Below are positions 19,253-29,521 of a DNA stretch of 64,000 nucleotides, piece after piece. A model generated the notes under the pieces. The model was not told the origin of the DNA and made no database searches. It worked only from the letters and a program-made list of their open reading frames with translations. The position numbers were made by a program, and so were the translations under genes. The stretch comes from Ignavibacterium sp. Its GTDB lineage: Bacteria > Bacteroidota > Ignavibacteria > Ignavibacteriales > Ignavibacteriaceae. Numbering within the stretch: position 1 is the stretch's first letter; each line of letters opens with the position of its first letter. The stretch covers positions 61,385-125,384 of the forward strand of contig JAGXRK010000032.1 in the NCBI GenBank assembly GCA_018335755.1, read 5' to 3'.

Positions 19253-19283
19253 TTTTTTATTAAAACCTTAACTGAATTTGAAA

Positions 19284-19610
19284 CTATGGAATCATTTCTC
19301 CACTAACTCTGCTTACTCGGGCAATCTTCTTCTTACCGGTTTTATCATCCAAAATTATTTTTGCACCTATTCTTGTAGGTTCATTCGATTTAGGGTCGAG
19401 GATCATAACATTTGACGCATTAATTGGTGCTTCTTTTTCAAGAATTCCGCCCTGAGGATTTCTCTGAGTCGGTTTTGTATGTCTTTTACGAATGTTGATT
19501 CCTTCAACAATAACTTTAGAATCTTTAGGAAATACTTTAAGTACTTTTCCGGTTTTTCCTTTATCATTACCGGAAATAACCATTACAGTATCATTTTTTC
19601 TAATCTTCAT
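19284..19610 (-). CDS. rplX: 50S ribosomal protein L24
   Basis: Assembly-initiator protein of the 50S subunit. The 108 residues begin with the KOW motif ([20 protein letters not shown]) and include [20 protein letters not shown]. Standard length and position between rplN and rplE. Confidence 0.98.
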   Translation of the reverse strand: MKIRKNDTVMVISGNDKGKTGKVLKVFPKDSKVIVEGINIRKRHTKPTQRNPQGGILEKEAPINASNVMILDPKSNEPTRIGAKIILDDKTGKKKIARVSRVSGEMIP

Positions 19611-19623
19611 TAATCTACAATCC

Positions 19624-19992
19624 TTATATAACTTCTGGTGCTAATGAAACAATTTTCATAAACTGTTTTTCTCTTAACTCTCTTGCCACAGGCCCGAAAA
19701 TACGAGTTCCTTTGGGTTCGTTTTGGGGGTTTATCAAAACTGCCGCATTTTCATCAAACCTGATATAAGAACCATCATTTCTTCTAACTTCTTTTTTTGT
19801 TCTTACTATTACAGCACGCGATACTTCACCCTTCTTTACTGCGCCATTAGGTATAGCAGCTTTAACGGAAACCACAACAATATCACCAAGGGAGGCATAT
19901 CTTCTGTTACTGCCACCAAGTACGCGTATGCATCGTACTTTCTTGGCACCAGAATTATCAGCAACCACCAGGTTAGTTTCTTCTTGAATCAT
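19624..19992 (-). CDS. rplN: 50S ribosomal protein L14
   Basis: Interface protein of the large subunit. The 122 residues start [20 protein letters not shown], with [20 protein letters not shown] near the end. Standard length. Confidence 0.98.
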   Translation of the reverse strand: MIQEETNLVVADNSGAKKVRCIRVLGGSNRRYASLGDIVVVSVKAAIPNGAVKKGEVSRAVIVRTKKEVRRNDGSYIRFDENAAVLINPQNEPKGTRIFGPVARELREKQFMKIVSLAPEVI

Positions 19993-20014
19993 TTTTCAAT
20001 TTCTCCTTGATACT

Positions 20015-20272
20015 CTACTTGGCTTTCTCAACTATTTCAATTAAGCGCCATCTTTTTCTTTTACTTAAAGGTCTCGTTTCCATTATTTTAACTTTATCAC
20101 CTAATCCGCATTCTCTTTTTTCATCGTGAGCCATAAGCTTTGTTGTTTTTTTAGAATATTTTCTATAAATAGGATGAGGAACTCTTCTTTCGATAGCAAC
20201 AGTAATAGTCTTATCCATTTTATTACTTACAACAATACCGATTCTGGTTTTTCTTAAAGCACGTTGTTCCAT
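20015..20272 (-). CDS. rpsQ: 30S ribosomal protein S17
   Basis: OB-fold 16S-binding protein of 85 residues. [20 protein letters not shown] and [20 protein letters not shown] are the S17 signatures. It starts two bases after the rpmC stop. Confidence 0.98.
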   Translation of the reverse strand: MEQRALRKTRIGIVVSNKMDKTITVAIERRVPHPIYRKYSKKTTKLMAHDEKRECGLGDKVKIMETRPLSKRKRWRLIEIVEKAK

Positions 20273-20274
20273 AT

Positions 20275-20511
20275 TTAAGACTGTACTCCTTCTTTATTAT
20301 CACTACCGGCTTTTTCTGCAGCCTGCATTTCTCTGTCTTTGAGAATAGTTTTCATCCTTGCAATATCTTTCTTAACTATATTTAGCTTTGCAGTATTGGT
20401 TAATTGTTTAAGTTGATGAGCAAACTGAAGATCAACAAGATTTTTTTCTTCTTCAGCTATTCTTTTTTCAAGCTCATCATTATTCATTTCTTTTATTTCA
20501 TAAATTTTCAT
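20275..20511 (-). CDS. rpmC: 50S ribosomal protein L29
   Basis: Protein near the exit tunnel, part of the trigger-factor docking area. The 78-residue two-helix protein has [18 protein letters not shown] and [20 protein letters not shown]. It has a slightly extended polar tail. Confidence 0.96.
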   Translation of the reverse strand: MKIYEIKEMNNDELEKRIAEEEKNLVDLQFAHQLKQLTNTAKLNIVKKDIARMKTILKDREMQAAEKAGSDNKEGVQS

Positions 20512-20528
20512 TCTACTGCCTTTATCTC

Positions 20529-20945
20529 TTATTCGTAATCCGGTCTTGAAATAACTTTAGTTTTTATAGGAAGTTTGTGCGAGCACAATTTGAGAGCGTC
20601 ATTTGCAATTTCCCTTGAAACACCGGATACTTCAAACATAACTCTGCCAGGTTTAACAACAGCAACCCAGAATTCTGGTGCACCTTTACCTTTACCCATT
20701 CTTGTTTCTAAAGGTTTCTTGGAAACTGGTTTATCAGGAAAAATTCTGATCCAGACTTTACCGTCTCTTTTCATCTTTCTGGACAGAGCAACACGACAAG
20801 CTTCAATTTGTCGGCTGGTAATCCAGGCTGGTTCTAAGGCCTTAAGTCCAAAGTCACCAAAAGAAACCGCACTTCCACGATAAGCTTTTCCTTTACGGCG
20901 TCCTCTTTGTGATTTTCTGAACTTTACTCTTTTAGGCATTAACAT
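20529..20945 (-). CDS. rplP: 50S ribosomal protein L16
   Basis: A-site protein of the large subunit, 138 residues. The upstream ATG is kept because [19 protein letters not shown] matches the ML-x-PKR N terminus of L16; the second ATG at 20939 would remove it. GRMP-type loop [20 protein letters not shown] is present. Confidence 0.98.
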   Translation of the reverse strand: MLMPKRVKFRKSQRGRRKGKAYRGSAVSFGDFGLKALEPAWITSRQIEACRVALSRKMKRDGKVWIRIFPDKPVSKKPLETRMGKGKGAPEFWVAVVKPGRVMFEVSGVSREIANDALKLCSHKLPIKTKVISRPDYE

Positions 20946-20965
20946 ATTTAAAAACTCCTGCCAAA

Positions 20966-21607
20966 TTAATCGGTTACTCTTTTGCCAAGGATTTCACCAC
21001 GACAAATCCAAACTTTTATTCCAATTGAGCCATAGATAGTTTCTGCACGACCTGTGGCATAATCAATATCCGCACGAATAGTATGAAGGGGAATTCTACC
21101 TTCTTTATACTGTTCAGTTCTTGCCATTTCTGCACCACCAAGCCTTCCAGCACACATAATTCTAATACCTTCGGCGCCCATTCGCATAGCGGCAGTAATT
21201 GCCATTTTCATTGCTCTTCTGAAAGATATTCTACCCTGCAGCTGCTGAGCAATGTTTTCCGCAACTAAATAAGCATCCAATTCCGGTCTTTTTATTTCGG
21301 ATATCTGAACTTTTACATCTTTTTGAGTTACTTTTTTTAATTCTTCTTCAAGCTGTGTAATTTCTTTTCCGCTCTTACCAATAACAACTCCTGGCCTGGA
21401 AGTATGAATAGTAAGAATAATATTTTTTGATGTTCTGTCAATAACAATTCTTGAAATACCGGCTTTCTTTAACCTGTTTCTAACATAAAGCCGCAGCTTA
21501 TCATCTTCCTTTAATTTAGAGGAATAGGATTTATTCTCATACCAATTTGAGTCCCAGCCTCTTATTACTCCAACTCTTAAACCTATAGGATTAGTTTTCT
21601 GTCCCAA
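20966..21607 (-). CDS. rpsC: 30S ribosomal protein S3
   Basis: mRNA-entry protein with KH domain. The 213 residues start [20 protein letters not shown], have the KH GxxG loop in [10 protein letters not shown] and the [12 protein letters not shown] segment. Standard length. Confidence 0.98.
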   Translation of the reverse strand: MGQKTNPIGLRVGVIRGWDSNWYENKSYSSKLKEDDKLRLYVRNRLKKAGISRIVIDRTSKNIILTIHTSRPGVVIGKSGKEITQLEEELKKVTQKDVKVQISEIKRPELDAYLVAENIAQQLQGRISFRRAMKMAITAAMRMGAEGIRIMCAGRLGGAEMARTEQYKEGRIPLHTIRADIDYATGRAETIYGSIGIKVWICRGEILGKRVTD

Positions 21608-21623
21608 AAAATACCTCCTGATA

Positions 21624-21968
21624 TTACACTTTACTTGCTACAATAATAGTTAGATGACAAGATCTTTTTCTTATTCTGTATGCTCTACCCATGGGTGCCG
21701 GCGAAATTCTTTTAATTGTCGGTCCCTGATTAACGTATGCCTCTTTAATAAAAAGATCAGATGGTTCAACTCTGCCAGCATCATCCGTATTCAAAAGATT
21801 AGCAACAGCAGATCTTAGAGTTTTTTCCGCATCTTTAGAGGCTGATTTAGTAGAGAAATGAAGTACTTCAAGTGCTTTATCTACAGACATACCACGAATA
21901 AGATCAATTAGTAGCCGCATTTTACGCGGCGATGAACCAATATATTTATTAACAGCTTTTGCTTCCAT
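21624..21968 (-). CDS. rplV: 50S ribosomal protein L22
   Basis: Protein lining the exit-tunnel constriction. The 114 residues include [18 protein letters not shown] and the beta-hairpin region [20 protein letters not shown]. No insertion or deletion of the macrolide-resistance type is apparent in the hairpin. Confidence 0.97.
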   Translation of the reverse strand: MEAKAVNKYIGSSPRKMRLLIDLIRGMSVDKALEVLHFSTKSASKDAEKTLRSAVANLLNTDDAGRVEPSDLFIKEAYVNQGPTIKRISPAPMGRAYRIRKRSCHLTIIVASKV

Positions 21969-21988
21969 TTTAAAAATTTACCTTAAAA

Positions 21989-22276
21989 TTATTTTCCTTT
22001 TGCGGCTTTTTCAGCTTTAGTTCCTGGATGACCTCTGAAAATCCTTGTTGGGGCAAATTCGCCTAACTTATGGCCAACCATATTTTCGGTTATGTAAAGA
22101 GGTATCATTTGTTTACCATTGTGAACAGCAATTGTGTGTCCAACAAAATCCGGTAATATAGTAGAAGATCTTGACCATGTTTTGATAATTTTCTTCTGAT
22201 TAGTTTCATTAAGTTTTGAGATCTTCTCGACTAATTTGTAATGAACAAAAGGTCCTTTTTTAACTGATCTTGGCAT
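21989..22276 (-). CDS. rpsS: 30S ribosomal protein S19
   Basis: Head protein of 95 residues: [39 protein letters not shown] and [17 protein letters not shown] are diagnostic. It lies 10 bases before rplB's neighbour rplV in the S10 order. Confidence 0.98.
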   Translation of the reverse strand: MPRSVKKGPFVHYKLVEKISKLNETNQKKIIKTWSRSSTILPDFVGHTIAVHNGKQMIPLYITENMVGHKLGEFAPTRIFRGHPGTKAEKAAKGK

Positions 22277-22286
22277 AGATTATTCT

Positions 22287-23114
22287 CTACTTCTTACGTC
22301 TTTTAATAATAAATTTATTAGATCCTTTTTTCCGCTTACGGGTTTTTAATCCTTTTGCTTTTTGACCCCAAGGAGAAACAGGATGACCACCACCAGAAGT
22401 TTTACCTTCACCGCCGCCCATAGGATGATCAACTGGATTCATAACAACACCTCTTACGTGCGGTCTTCTACCCAACCATCTTGTTCTACCGGCTTTTCCT
22501 AAGCTTATATTTTCCTGCTCAGCGTTACCTACCGAACCATATGTAGCAATACAATCAATTCTTACTAATCTAATCTCACCTGAAGGCATTTTTAGCTGCG
22601 CAAAACCACCTTCTTTAGCCATTAATTGAATTGCGGTACCAGCGCTTCTTGCTAATTGCCCGCCCTTTCCCGGCTTCATTTCAACATTATGTATAAAACT
22701 ACCTAACGGCATTTCTTTAAGTGGTAAAGCATTACCTATCTGTATATCGCTTCCTTCACCGGATATTACTTTGTCACCAACCTTTAAACCATCCGGAGCA
22801 AGAATATATCTTTTTTCACCATCAGCATAATGTAATAAAGCAATTCTGCAAGAACGATTGGGATCATATTCAACAGAAAATACTTTTGCAGGAACACCAT
22901 GCTTATCCCTTTTAAAATCTATTATTCTGTAACGTCTCTTATGTCCGCCGCCTCTGAATCTTGTTGTTATTCTTCCAAGATTATTTCTGCCACCGGATTT
23001 TTTAAGAGCAACAGTAAGTGATTTCTCCGGGGTTGATTTTGTTATTTCCTCGAATGATGCATTCGATCTAAATCTGGTTCCGGGGGTAACAGGTTTTAAT
23101 TTCTTTATTGCCAT
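22287..23114 (-). CDS. rplB: 50S ribosomal protein L2
   Basis: Core peptidyl-transferase-region protein, 275 residues. [20 protein letters not shown] near the N terminus and [20 protein letters not shown] near 225, with the functionally important His, are present. Standard length. Confidence 0.98.
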   Translation of the reverse strand: MAIKKLKPVTPGTRFRSNASFEEITKSTPEKSLTVALKKSGGRNNLGRITTRFRGGGHKRRYRIIDFKRDKHGVPAKVFSVEYDPNRSCRIALLHYADGEKRYILAPDGLKVGDKVISGEGSDIQIGNALPLKEMPLGSFIHNVEMKPGKGGQLARSAGTAIQLMAKEGGFAQLKMPSGEIRLVRIDCIATYGSVGNAEQENISLGKAGRTRWLGRRPHVRGVVMNPVDHPMGGGEGKTSGGGHPVSPWGQKAKGLKTRKRKKGSNKFIIKRRKK

Positions 23115-23136
23115 TTTAATATCCTATTTCAAAACT

Positions 23137-23433
23137 CTACACTTGCTCAAACAATTCTATTGTTTCGCCTTTTTTCAGAGTAATAATCGCCTTTTTATAT
23201 TTGGATGTTTTACCGACAAATCTTCCGCTTTTTCTGAATTGAGTTTTAGTTTTTCCATCGTAGTTTATAGTTCTTACATCAACTACATTAACATTAAATT
23301 TGTTTTCTATAGCTTTTTTAATTTCTATTTTATTTGCTTTAGTATTAACTATAAATCCATATTTATTACTTTGGTCAGCAGTTATATTAGTCATCTTTTC
23401 AGTTATCAAGGGTCTGATCAAAATCTGATGCAT
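23137..23433 (-). CDS. rplW: 50S ribosomal protein L23
   Basis: Exit-tunnel rim protein that docks trigger factor and SRP. The 98 residues contain IRPLITEKMTNI, KANKIEIKKAIENKFNVNVV and the Lys-rich KTSKYKKAIITLKKGETI end. One base separates it from rplD. Confidence 0.97.
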   Translation of the reverse strand: MHQILIRPLITEKMTNITADQSNKYGFIVNTKANKIEIKKAIENKFNVNVVDVRTINYDGKTKTQFRKSGRFVGKTSKYKKAIITLKKGETIELFEQV

Positions 23434-23434
23434 A

Positions 23435-24082
23435 TTAGTTCACCGCCTCTCCATTATTTCCAAAGGTAGCTTCAATTACTTTAACAGCACTTTTTTGTAA
23501 TACTAATACCTGGTTATTCAAGATGTCATACGTAGATGCTTTGTTGGCCTCTAATACTTTTACTTTTGGGACATTCCTTCCCGATTTATAAACCTGATCG
23601 CTAAAAGCGGGGGTTAGCATTAATACCTTTTTCCCATCAATCTTCAGTGCTTCAAGAATTTTTGAAAAATCTTTTGTATTAGGTTTTTCTAGTAAAAAAT
23701 CCTCGATAACAATTAACTGTTGATCTTTAGCTTTATAACTCAGTGCTGATTTTCTCGCTAATCGCTTTACTTTCTTTGGTAAATCCTGTCTATAATCTCT
23801 AGGACGGGGTCCGAAGATAGTTCCACCACCAACCCACAGAGGAGATCTTGATGTTCCGGCTCTGGCACCACCACGACCCTTCTGCTTCCATGGCTTCTTA
23901 CCACCGCCTCTTACTTCAGCTCTTTCTTTCGACTTATGAGTACCTTGTCGTTGATTAGCAAGATACGCTTTAACCGAAAGATAAATGGCGTGATCGTTAG
24001 GCTCAACAGCAAATATGCTATCTACGAGCTCTACTTTTTCGCCCGAAGTTTTTCCATCTATTTTGTATACATCTAAAATCAT
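23435..24082 (-). CDS. rplD: 50S ribosomal protein L4
   Basis: Exit-tunnel protein, and the S10-operon repressor in E. coli. The 215 residues contain RQGTHKSKERAEVRGGGKKP and the tunnel loop KGRGGARAGTSRSPLWVGGG. Standard length. Confidence 0.97.
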   Translation of the reverse strand: MILDVYKIDGKTSGEKVELVDSIFAVEPNDHAIYLSVKAYLANQRQGTHKSKERAEVRGGGKKPWKQKGRGGARAGTSRSPLWVGGGTIFGPRPRDYRQDLPKKVKRLARKSALSYKAKDQQLIVIEDFLLEKPNTKDFSKILEALKIDGKKVLMLTPAFSDQVYKSGRNVPKVKVLEANKASTYDILNNQVLVLQKSAVKVIEATFGNNGEAVN

Positions 24083-24095
24083 TTTTATTTACCGT

Positions 24096-24719
24096 TTACT
24101 TCTTAATCAATTCAACTATAGAATTAATAGCACCGGGTGTTGCACCCTTTACCATAATTAAATTTTGATCCGGAATTATTTTAACCACTTTCAAATTCAA
24201 AACTGTTACATTTTCATTACCCATTCTACCGGCCATTTTCATTCCTTTAAATACTCTTGAAGGATAAGAACTTGAACCGATAGAGCCAGGTGCTCTTAAC
24301 CTATCGCTCTGCCCGTGAGTTGTACCGCCAACGCCTCCAAAACCATGTCTCCTCATAACACCTTGAAAACCTTTTCCTTTGCTTTTTCCTTTAACCTTAA
24401 TGAATTCACCTTCAGAAAAAAAATCAACTTTTATTTCATCACCAATTTTGTAATCTGAAAGTTTAAATTTTCTAAATTCTCTTAAAGTTTTTTTAGGCGA
24501 AATATTATTTTTCTTAAAGTGACCTAGAACAGGTTTGGTTATATTCTTTTCCTTTTTCTCTCCAAAACCTAATTGAAGAGCTTCATAACCATCTTTTTCT
24601 TTAGTTCGTATTGATACGACCTGACACGGACCTGCCTTTATTACGGTAACAGGTATAATAGCCCCGTCGGGGTTAAAAATACTCGTCATACCAATTTTTT
24701 TTCCAATTAAACCAGACAT
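24096..24719 (-). CDS. rplC: 50S ribosomal protein L3
   Basis: Early-assembly 23S-binding protein, 207 residues. [20 protein letters not shown] at the start and the central loop [20 protein letters not shown] are diagnostic. The Gln modified by PrmB in other species is in GTTHGQSD. Confidence 0.98.
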   Translation of the reverse strand: MSGLIGKKIGMTSIFNPDGAIIPVTVIKAGPCQVVSIRTKEKDGYEALQLGFGEKKEKNITKPVLGHFKKNNISPKKTLREFRKFKLSDYKIGDEIKVDFFSEGEFIKVKGKSKGKGFQGVMRRHGFGGVGGTTHGQSDRLRAPGSIGSSSYPSRVFKGMKMAGRMGNENVTVLNLKVVKIIPDQNLIMVKGATPGAINSIVELIKK

Positions 24720-24736
24720 TTCTACTCCAGAATTCC

Positions 24737-25045
24737 TTAAAGCTTGATCTCAATATCAACACCCGCCGGTATATCTAATTTACTTAGAGAGTCGACGGTT
24801 TTGTTATTTGAATTGTGAATATCAATAATTCTCTTATGTGCCCTTGTCTCAAACTGCTCACGAGATTTTTTGTCAACGTGAGGAGATCGGAGTACAGTAT
24901 AAATTGTTTTCCTGGTCGGCAATGGTATTGGACCAGAAACAACAGCACCTGTACTTCTAACAGTTTTTATTATCTTTTCTGTTGACTTATCAATCAGTAT
25001 ATGATCGTACGATTTCAATTTAATTCTAATCTTTTGTCCGGGCAC
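24737..25045 (-). CDS. rpsJ: 30S ribosomal protein S10 (NusE)
   Basis: Ribosomal protein that also pairs with NusB/NusG in transcription-translation coupling. The 102 residues read [18 protein letters not shown] and [20 protein letters not shown]. The start is GTG at 25045, with AAGGAG 8 bases upstream, and matches the family N terminus. A long hairpin separates it from tuf. Confidence 0.98.
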   Translation of the reverse strand: MPGQKIRIKLKSYDHILIDKSTEKIIKTVRSTGAVVSGPIPLPTRKTIYTVLRSPHVDKKSREQFETRAHKRIIDIHNSNNKTVDSLSKLDIPAGVDIEIKL

Positions 25046-25071
25046 GGAACTTACTCCTTAATTTATAATAC

Positions 25072-25105
25072 AAACCAAAAGGGAGTTTTACCTCCCTTTC
25101 GGTTT
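25072..25105 (-). promoter_or_regulatory. Intercistronic hairpin between tuf and rpsJ
   Basis: Fourteen stem positions (72-85 with 92-105) close a 6-base loop. Pair 77/100 is A-C on the plus strand but U-G on the minus transcript, so the structure is fully paired only in the operon mRNA. There is no long U tract on that side, so it is more likely an attenuator, processing or stability element than a full terminator. Confidence 0.7.
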
Positions 25106-25119
25106 AATAACTATTAAAA

Positions 25120-26325
25120 TTATTCAATAATTTTTGTTACAACACCAGCACCAACAGTTCTACCGCCTTCACGGATAGCGAACCGGAGACCTTCTTCCAT
25201 TGCAATTTCAGAAATAAGATCTATTTTAAGTTTCACGTTATCACCAGGCATAACCATTTCAGTACCTTCAGGTAGTGTTGCTACTCCTGTAACGTCAGTA
25301 GTTCTGAAGTAAAACTGTGGTCTGTAACCGTTGAAGAATGGTGTGTGTCGTCCACCCTCTTCTTTCGAAAGGATGTATACTTCACCTTCAAAAATTTTGT
25401 GGGGGGTTATGGAACCTGTTTTGGCAAGTACCATACCTCTCTCAATTTCGTTCTTATCAACACCTCTGAGCAATATTCCTGCATTATCACCAGCCATTGC
25501 GGAATCAAGCTCTTTTCTAAACATTTCAATACCGGTAACAACTGTTTTCTTATGAAGACCCAGTCCGATTAATTCAACTTCTTCCTGAATTTTAACAGTT
25601 CCTCTTTCAACTCTTCCTGTAGCAACTGTACCACGACCGGTTATTGAGAAAACGTCCTCAACAGGCATTAGAAATGGCTTATCGGTACTTCTTTCAGGAA
25701 TTGGAATATAGCTATCAACTGCTTCCATAAGTTCCCAGATACAATTGTATCTTTCATCACTAGGGTCTGCTGCAGCAGAACCAGCTTCCAATGCTTGAAG
25801 TGCGGAGCCTTTAACAATAGGAATTTCATCACCAGGAAATTCATACTGAGTCAACAGATCTCTTAATTCAACTTCAACTAATTCAATCAACTCAGGATCG
25901 TCAACCATATCAATTTTATTCATAAACACTACCATTTTAGGCACACCAACCTGTCGTGCAAGAAGAATATGCTCTCTTGTCTGAGGCATCGGCCCATCAG
26001 TTGCTGCAACAACGAGAATAGCACCATCCATCTGTGCAGCACCAGTGATCATGTTCTTAACATAGTCAGCGTGACCTGGACAGTCAACGTGAGCATAATG
26101 TCTGTTAGCTGTTGCATACTCTACGTGAGCAGTTGCAATGGTAATACCTCTTTCTCTTTCTTCAGGAGCATTATCAATAGAGTCAAACGATCTGATTTGT
26201 GATAAGCCCTTTAAAGCGAGAGCCATTGTGATGGCAGCCGTTAAGGTAGTTTTGCCATGATCTACGTGACCGATAGTACCTACGTTAACGTGAGGTTTAC
26301 TCCTATCAAATTTTTCTTTTGCCAT
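25120..26325 (-). CDS. tuf: Elongation factor Tu
   Basis: Delivers aminoacyl-tRNA to the ribosome. The 401 residues have G1 GHVDHGKTT (about 18-26), the switch I RGITI segment, G3 DCPGHADY, G4 NKID, G5 SALQ (SA-L type), and a C-terminal domain ending [15 protein letters not shown]. It is slightly longer than the common 394-396 because of a short insert after the G5 loop (about residues 178-190). It closes the str block and is 74 bases before rpsJ. Confidence 0.98.
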   Translation of the reverse strand: MAKEKFDRSKPHVNVGTIGHVDHGKTTLTAAITMALALKGLSQIRSFDSIDNAPEERERGITIATAHVEYATANRHYAHVDCPGHADYVKNMITGAAQMDGAILVVAATDGPMPQTREHILLARQVGVPKMVVFMNKIDMVDDPELIELVEVELRDLLTQYEFPGDEIPIVKGSALQALEAGSAAADPSDERYNCIWELMEAVDSYIPIPERSTDKPFLMPVEDVFSITGRGTVATGRVERGTVKIQEEVELIGLGLHKKTVVTGIEMFRKELDSAMAGDNAGILLRGVDKNEIERGMVLAKTGSITPHKIFEGEVYILSKEEGGRHTPFFNGYRPQFYFRTTDVTGVATLPEGTEMVMPGDNVKLKIDLISEIAMEEGLRFAIREGGRTVGAGVVTKIIE

Positions 26326-26372
26326 CGGATTCTCCTTTTATATTATTATTCTTTTGTTTTGTTCACTAACTA

Positions 26373-28472
26373 TTAAGTAGTTGATGCTGATTTTTTCCCT
26401 AATGTTTTTTCTGCAATTTCTTCAGCGATTGATTTTGGTACTTCATCATAATATTCAAATTGCATTGTATAAATTGCTCTGCCCTGTGTCATAGATCTTA
26501 AAACCGTAGCATATCCAAACATTTCGGACAATGGTACTTTTGCTTTTATGACCTGAGCATCTTTTCTTGCTGTAAATCCTTCTATTTTTCCACGGCGCGA
26601 ATTTAAATCGCCCATAACATCACCCAAGTAATCTTCGGGAGTGATCACTTCAACTGACATAATTGGTTCCAGTAGAACCGGCTTAGCTTTTCTTGCACCA
26701 GCCTGAAATGCCATAGAACCAGCAACTTTAAATGAAATTTCATCTGAATCAACGTCGTGATATGAGCCATCGTATATCTTTGCTTTAATATCAACAACAG
26801 GAAAACCCGCGATGATACCATTTCTCATTGCTTCCTGAATTCCTTGAGAAACAGCCGGTATGTATTCCTTAGGTACAACGCCACCAACAATACCATTTGT
26901 AAATTCAAAACCTTTACCAGGTTCATTAGGACCCAACTCTATCCAAACGTGTCCAAATTTTCCTCTTCCACCAGACTGTTTAACAAACTTCCCTTCAGCC
27001 TGAACAATTTCTCTTACTGTTTCCCTGTAAGCTACCTGAGGTTTACCAACATTGGCTTCAACTTTAAATTCCCGTTTCATTCTGTCTACAAGAATTTCAA
27101 GATGAAGCTCACCCATTCCGCTAATTAGAGTTTGACCTGTTTCTTCATGTACCTTAACTCTAAAAGTTGGATCTTCATCAGAAAGTCTGACCAAGGAATC
27201 AGAAAGTTTATCCTGGTCTGCTTTGGTTTTTGGTTCAATTGCAATTTGAATTACTGGTTCAGGAAATATTATTCTTTCAAGAACTACGGGGTCTTTTTCA
27301 TCGCACAGAGTGTCTCCCGTACGAGTAAACTTTAATCCAACAGCTGCTGCGATATCACCGGCTTTAACTTCTTCCATCTCTGAACGAGAATTTGCGTGCA
27401 TCTGAAGTAACCTACTGATTCGTTCTTTTTTACCACTGACAGAGTTAAAAATATATGAACCTGCTTTTAGCGTTCCAGCATATACACGAAAATAAGTTAA
27501 CTTTCCAACGTAAGGATCATTCATAATCTTAAATGCTAATGCTGTAAATTTTTCCTTCTCATCAATTTTTCTTTTTACAAGATCGCTAACCCCAATATGA
27601 TGGGCTTCTATATCTTTAAAGTCTGCAGGAGATGGTAAAAAGTCAATCACTGAATCGAGCAGTTTCTGAACGCCTTTGTTTTTGAATGACGAGCCACAAA
27701 GAACAGGTATAATTTTGAGCTCTATAGTAGCTTTTCTTAGTACGTTTTTAACTTCTTCAGGACTTATTTCTTCGCCACTTAAATATTTTTCTAATAAAGT
27801 ATCATCAACATCGGATACTGCTTCCAACATCCCGGTTCTGAACTTATTAGCTGTTTCTATAAGATCTTGAGGTATATCTATCAAATCAAAAGTCTGACCA
27901 AAAGATTCTTCATGGTACATTCTGGCTTTGAATTCAATTAAGTCAATAATTCCAGCAAACAAATCACCTTCACCTATTGGTAAAGTAACTGGAACTGCAT
28001 TGGCACCCAATCTTTCTTTCATCATCTGAACTGCATGATAAAAATCAGCACCAATTCTATCCATTTTATTTATGAATGCAATTCTTGGCACACCGTATTT
28101 GTCAGCCTGACGCCAAACGGTTTCTGATTGTGGTTCAACACCACCAACTGCACAAAATAAAGCGACTGCACCATCAAGAACTCTTAAAGATCTTTCAACT
28201 TCAACTGTAAAATCAACGTGACCCGGTGTGTCTATAATATTTATCTGATGGTCCTTCCAGTAACAAGTTGTTGCTGCACTTGTAATGGTAATACCTCTTT
28301 CCTTTTCCTGTTCCATCCAGTCCATGGTTGCTGCACCATCATGAACTTCACCAATTCTGTGAAGCTTACCGGTATAAAAGAGTATTCGCTCTGTAGTTGT
28401 AGTTTTACCGGCATCGATGTGCGCCATTATACCAATATTGCGAACCATACCTATTTTAATCTTAGCAGACAT
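26373..28472 (-). CDS. fusA: Elongation factor G
   Basis: Ribosomal translocase. The 699 residues have G1 [13 protein letters not shown]2 [10 protein letters not shown]3 DTPGHVDF, G4 NKMDR and the five EF-G domains with [17 protein letters not shown] domain III-IV transition and [12 protein letters not shown] in domain IV. Length is that of a canonical EF-G1. It lies between rpsG (21 bases) and tuf. Confidence 0.98.
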   Translation of the reverse strand: MSAKIKIGMVRNIGIMAHIDAGKTTTTERILFYTGKLHRIGEVHDGAATMDWMEQEKERGITITSAATTCYWKDHQINIIDTPGHVDFTVEVERSLRVLDGAVALFCAVGGVEPQSETVWRQADKYGVPRIAFINKMDRIGADFYHAVQMMKERLGANAVPVTLPIGEGDLFAGIIDLIEFKARMYHEESFGQTFDLIDIPQDLIETANKFRTGMLEAVSDVDDTLLEKYLSGEEISPEEVKNVLRKATIELKIIPVLCGSSFKNKGVQKLLDSVIDFLPSPADFKDIEAHHIGVSDLVKRKIDEKEKFTALAFKIMNDPYVGKLTYFRVYAGTLKAGSYIFNSVSGKKERISRLLQMHANSRSEMEEVKAGDIAAAVGLKFTRTGDTLCDEKDPVVLERIIFPEPVIQIAIEPKTKADQDKLSDSLVRLSDEDPTFRVKVHEETGQTLISGMGELHLEILVDRMKREFKVEANVGKPQVAYRETVREIVQAEGKFVKQSGGRGKFGHVWIELGPNEPGKGFEFTNGIVGGVVPKEYIPAVSQGIQEAMRNGIIAGFPVVDIKAKIYDGSYHDVDSDEISFKVAGSMAFQAGARKAKPVLLEPIMSVEVITPEDYLGDVMGDLNSRRGKIEGFTARKDAQVIKAKVPLSEMFGYATVLRSMTQGRAIYTMQFEYYDEVPKSIAEEIAEKTLGKKSASTT

Positions 28473-28493
28473 TTAATCCAATCTATTGTATAA

Positions 28494-28961
28494 TTACCAT
28501 TTAAAGTGAGCGAAAGCTTTATTTGCTTCAGCCATTTTATGTGTATCTTCTTTTTTCTTTACTGCGGAACCTTCATTATTAGAAGCAGCTATTAGCTCGT
28601 TTGCTAATTTTTGCGACATTGATTTTTCACTTCTAGACCTTGAATAATTTTTTATCCATCTCATAGCAAGAGCAATTCTTCTTTCAGGACGTACTTCAGT
28701 AGGTACCTGATAAGTAGCACCTCCAACTCTTCGGCTTCTCACTTCTATTAATGGCTGAACATTGGAGATAGCTTTTTTGAAAACTTCGAGACCGGGTTTT
28801 TGTGTTCTGCCTTCTATTAAATTAAATGCTTCATAAACCATTTTCCTGGTAACAGATTTTTTGCCATCGTACATTAAGCTGTTTATGAATTTGGATACTA
28901 AAACATCATTAAATTTAGGATCCGGCTTTACATATCTTTTTTCTGCTCTTTTCTTTCTCAT
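28494..28961 (-). CDS. rpsG: 30S ribosomal protein S7
   Basis: Head-assembly nucleator and str-operon repressor in E. coli, 155 residues. [40 protein letters not shown] and [12 protein letters not shown] are diagnostic. It starts 3 bases after the rpsL stop, so it is coupled to it. Confidence 0.98.
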   Translation of the reverse strand: MRKKRAEKRYVKPDPKFNDVLVSKFINSLMYDGKKSVTRKMVYEAFNLIEGRTQKPGLEVFKKAISNVQPLIEVRSRRVGGATYQVPTEVRPERRIALAMRWIKNYSRSRSEKSMSQKLANELIAASNNEGSAVKKKEDTHKMAEANKAFAHFKW

Positions 28962-28964
28962 AAC

Positions 28965-29342
28965 TTATTTAGCTTTCGGTTTTTTGGCACCGTATTTAGA
29001 ACGACCTTTTTTTCTATCTTCAACACCACTTGTATCCAAAGTTCCTCTGATAATATGATATCTTACTCCCGGTAAATCTTTTACTCTGCCACCTCTTATC
29101 ATAACTATTGAGTGTTCCTGCAGATTGTGTCCTTCTCCCGGGATATAAGCAGTAACTTCAATATTATTGGTAAGCCGCACTCGTGCTACTTTTCTTAAAG
29201 CAGAGTTAGGCTTTTTAGGAGTAGTTGTATATACACGTGTACAAACACCTCTCTTCTGCGGACACCCCGCTAGAGCCGGTGCTTTGTTCTTAGCTAAAAT
29301 TACAACTCTACCTTTTCTTACCAATTGATTTATAGTAGGCAC
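28965..29342 (-). CDS. rpsL: 30S ribosomal protein S12
   Basis: Decoding-centre protein, 125 residues. The loops that carry streptomycin-resistance changes, [13 protein letters not shown] and [13 protein letters not shown], have the wild-type Lys residues, so a streptomycin-sensitive ribosome is predicted. The start is GTG at 29342 with AGGAGA six bases upstream. It heads the str-S10-spc-alpha block and has its own promoter 40-70 bases upstream. Confidence 0.98.
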   Translation of the reverse strand: MPTINQLVRKGRVVILAKNKAPALAGCPQKRGVCTRVYTTTPKKPNSALRKVARVRLTNNIEVTAYIPGEGHNLQEHSIVMIRGGRVKDLPGVRYHIIRGTLDTSGVEDRKKGRSKYGAKKPKAK

Positions 29343-29382
29343 AAAGTTCTCCTAAAAAACGTTTACAAAAAAATTCAGACTT

Positions 29383-29413
29383 CAAATATACCCTTTGACT
29401 CAAATTTTGTCAA
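29383..29413 (-). promoter_or_regulatory. Strong housekeeping promoter of rpsL
   Basis: On the minus strand TTGACA (complement of 408-413) is separated by exactly 17 bases from TATATT (385-390). The same stretch also reads TTG-N20-TATATTTG, the Bacteroidota -33/-7 pattern. The predicted start is about 30 bases before the rpsL GTG. It is the best promoter in the window and should drive the whole str-S10-spc-alpha block. Confidence 0.85.
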
Positions 29414-29484
29414 GAAATTACAAGGTTTTTTTGATAATTATAATAATATTTAAAACTAAACCGTTTAAGCTCACATATCTGATT

Positions 29485-29511
29485 CAATAGTTTGATCTTT
29501 ATCAAATATTG
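29485..29511 (-). terminator. Possible 3' hairpin of the rpoBC operon
   Basis: CAATA-TTTGAT pairs with ATCAAA-(C)-TATTG (arms 485-496 and 501-511) with a 4-base loop and one bulged base, 11 bases after the rpoC stop. There is no U tract behind it, so termination is uncertain; it may only stabilise the 3' end. Confidence 0.45.
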
Positions 29512-29521
29512 ATTATTGATT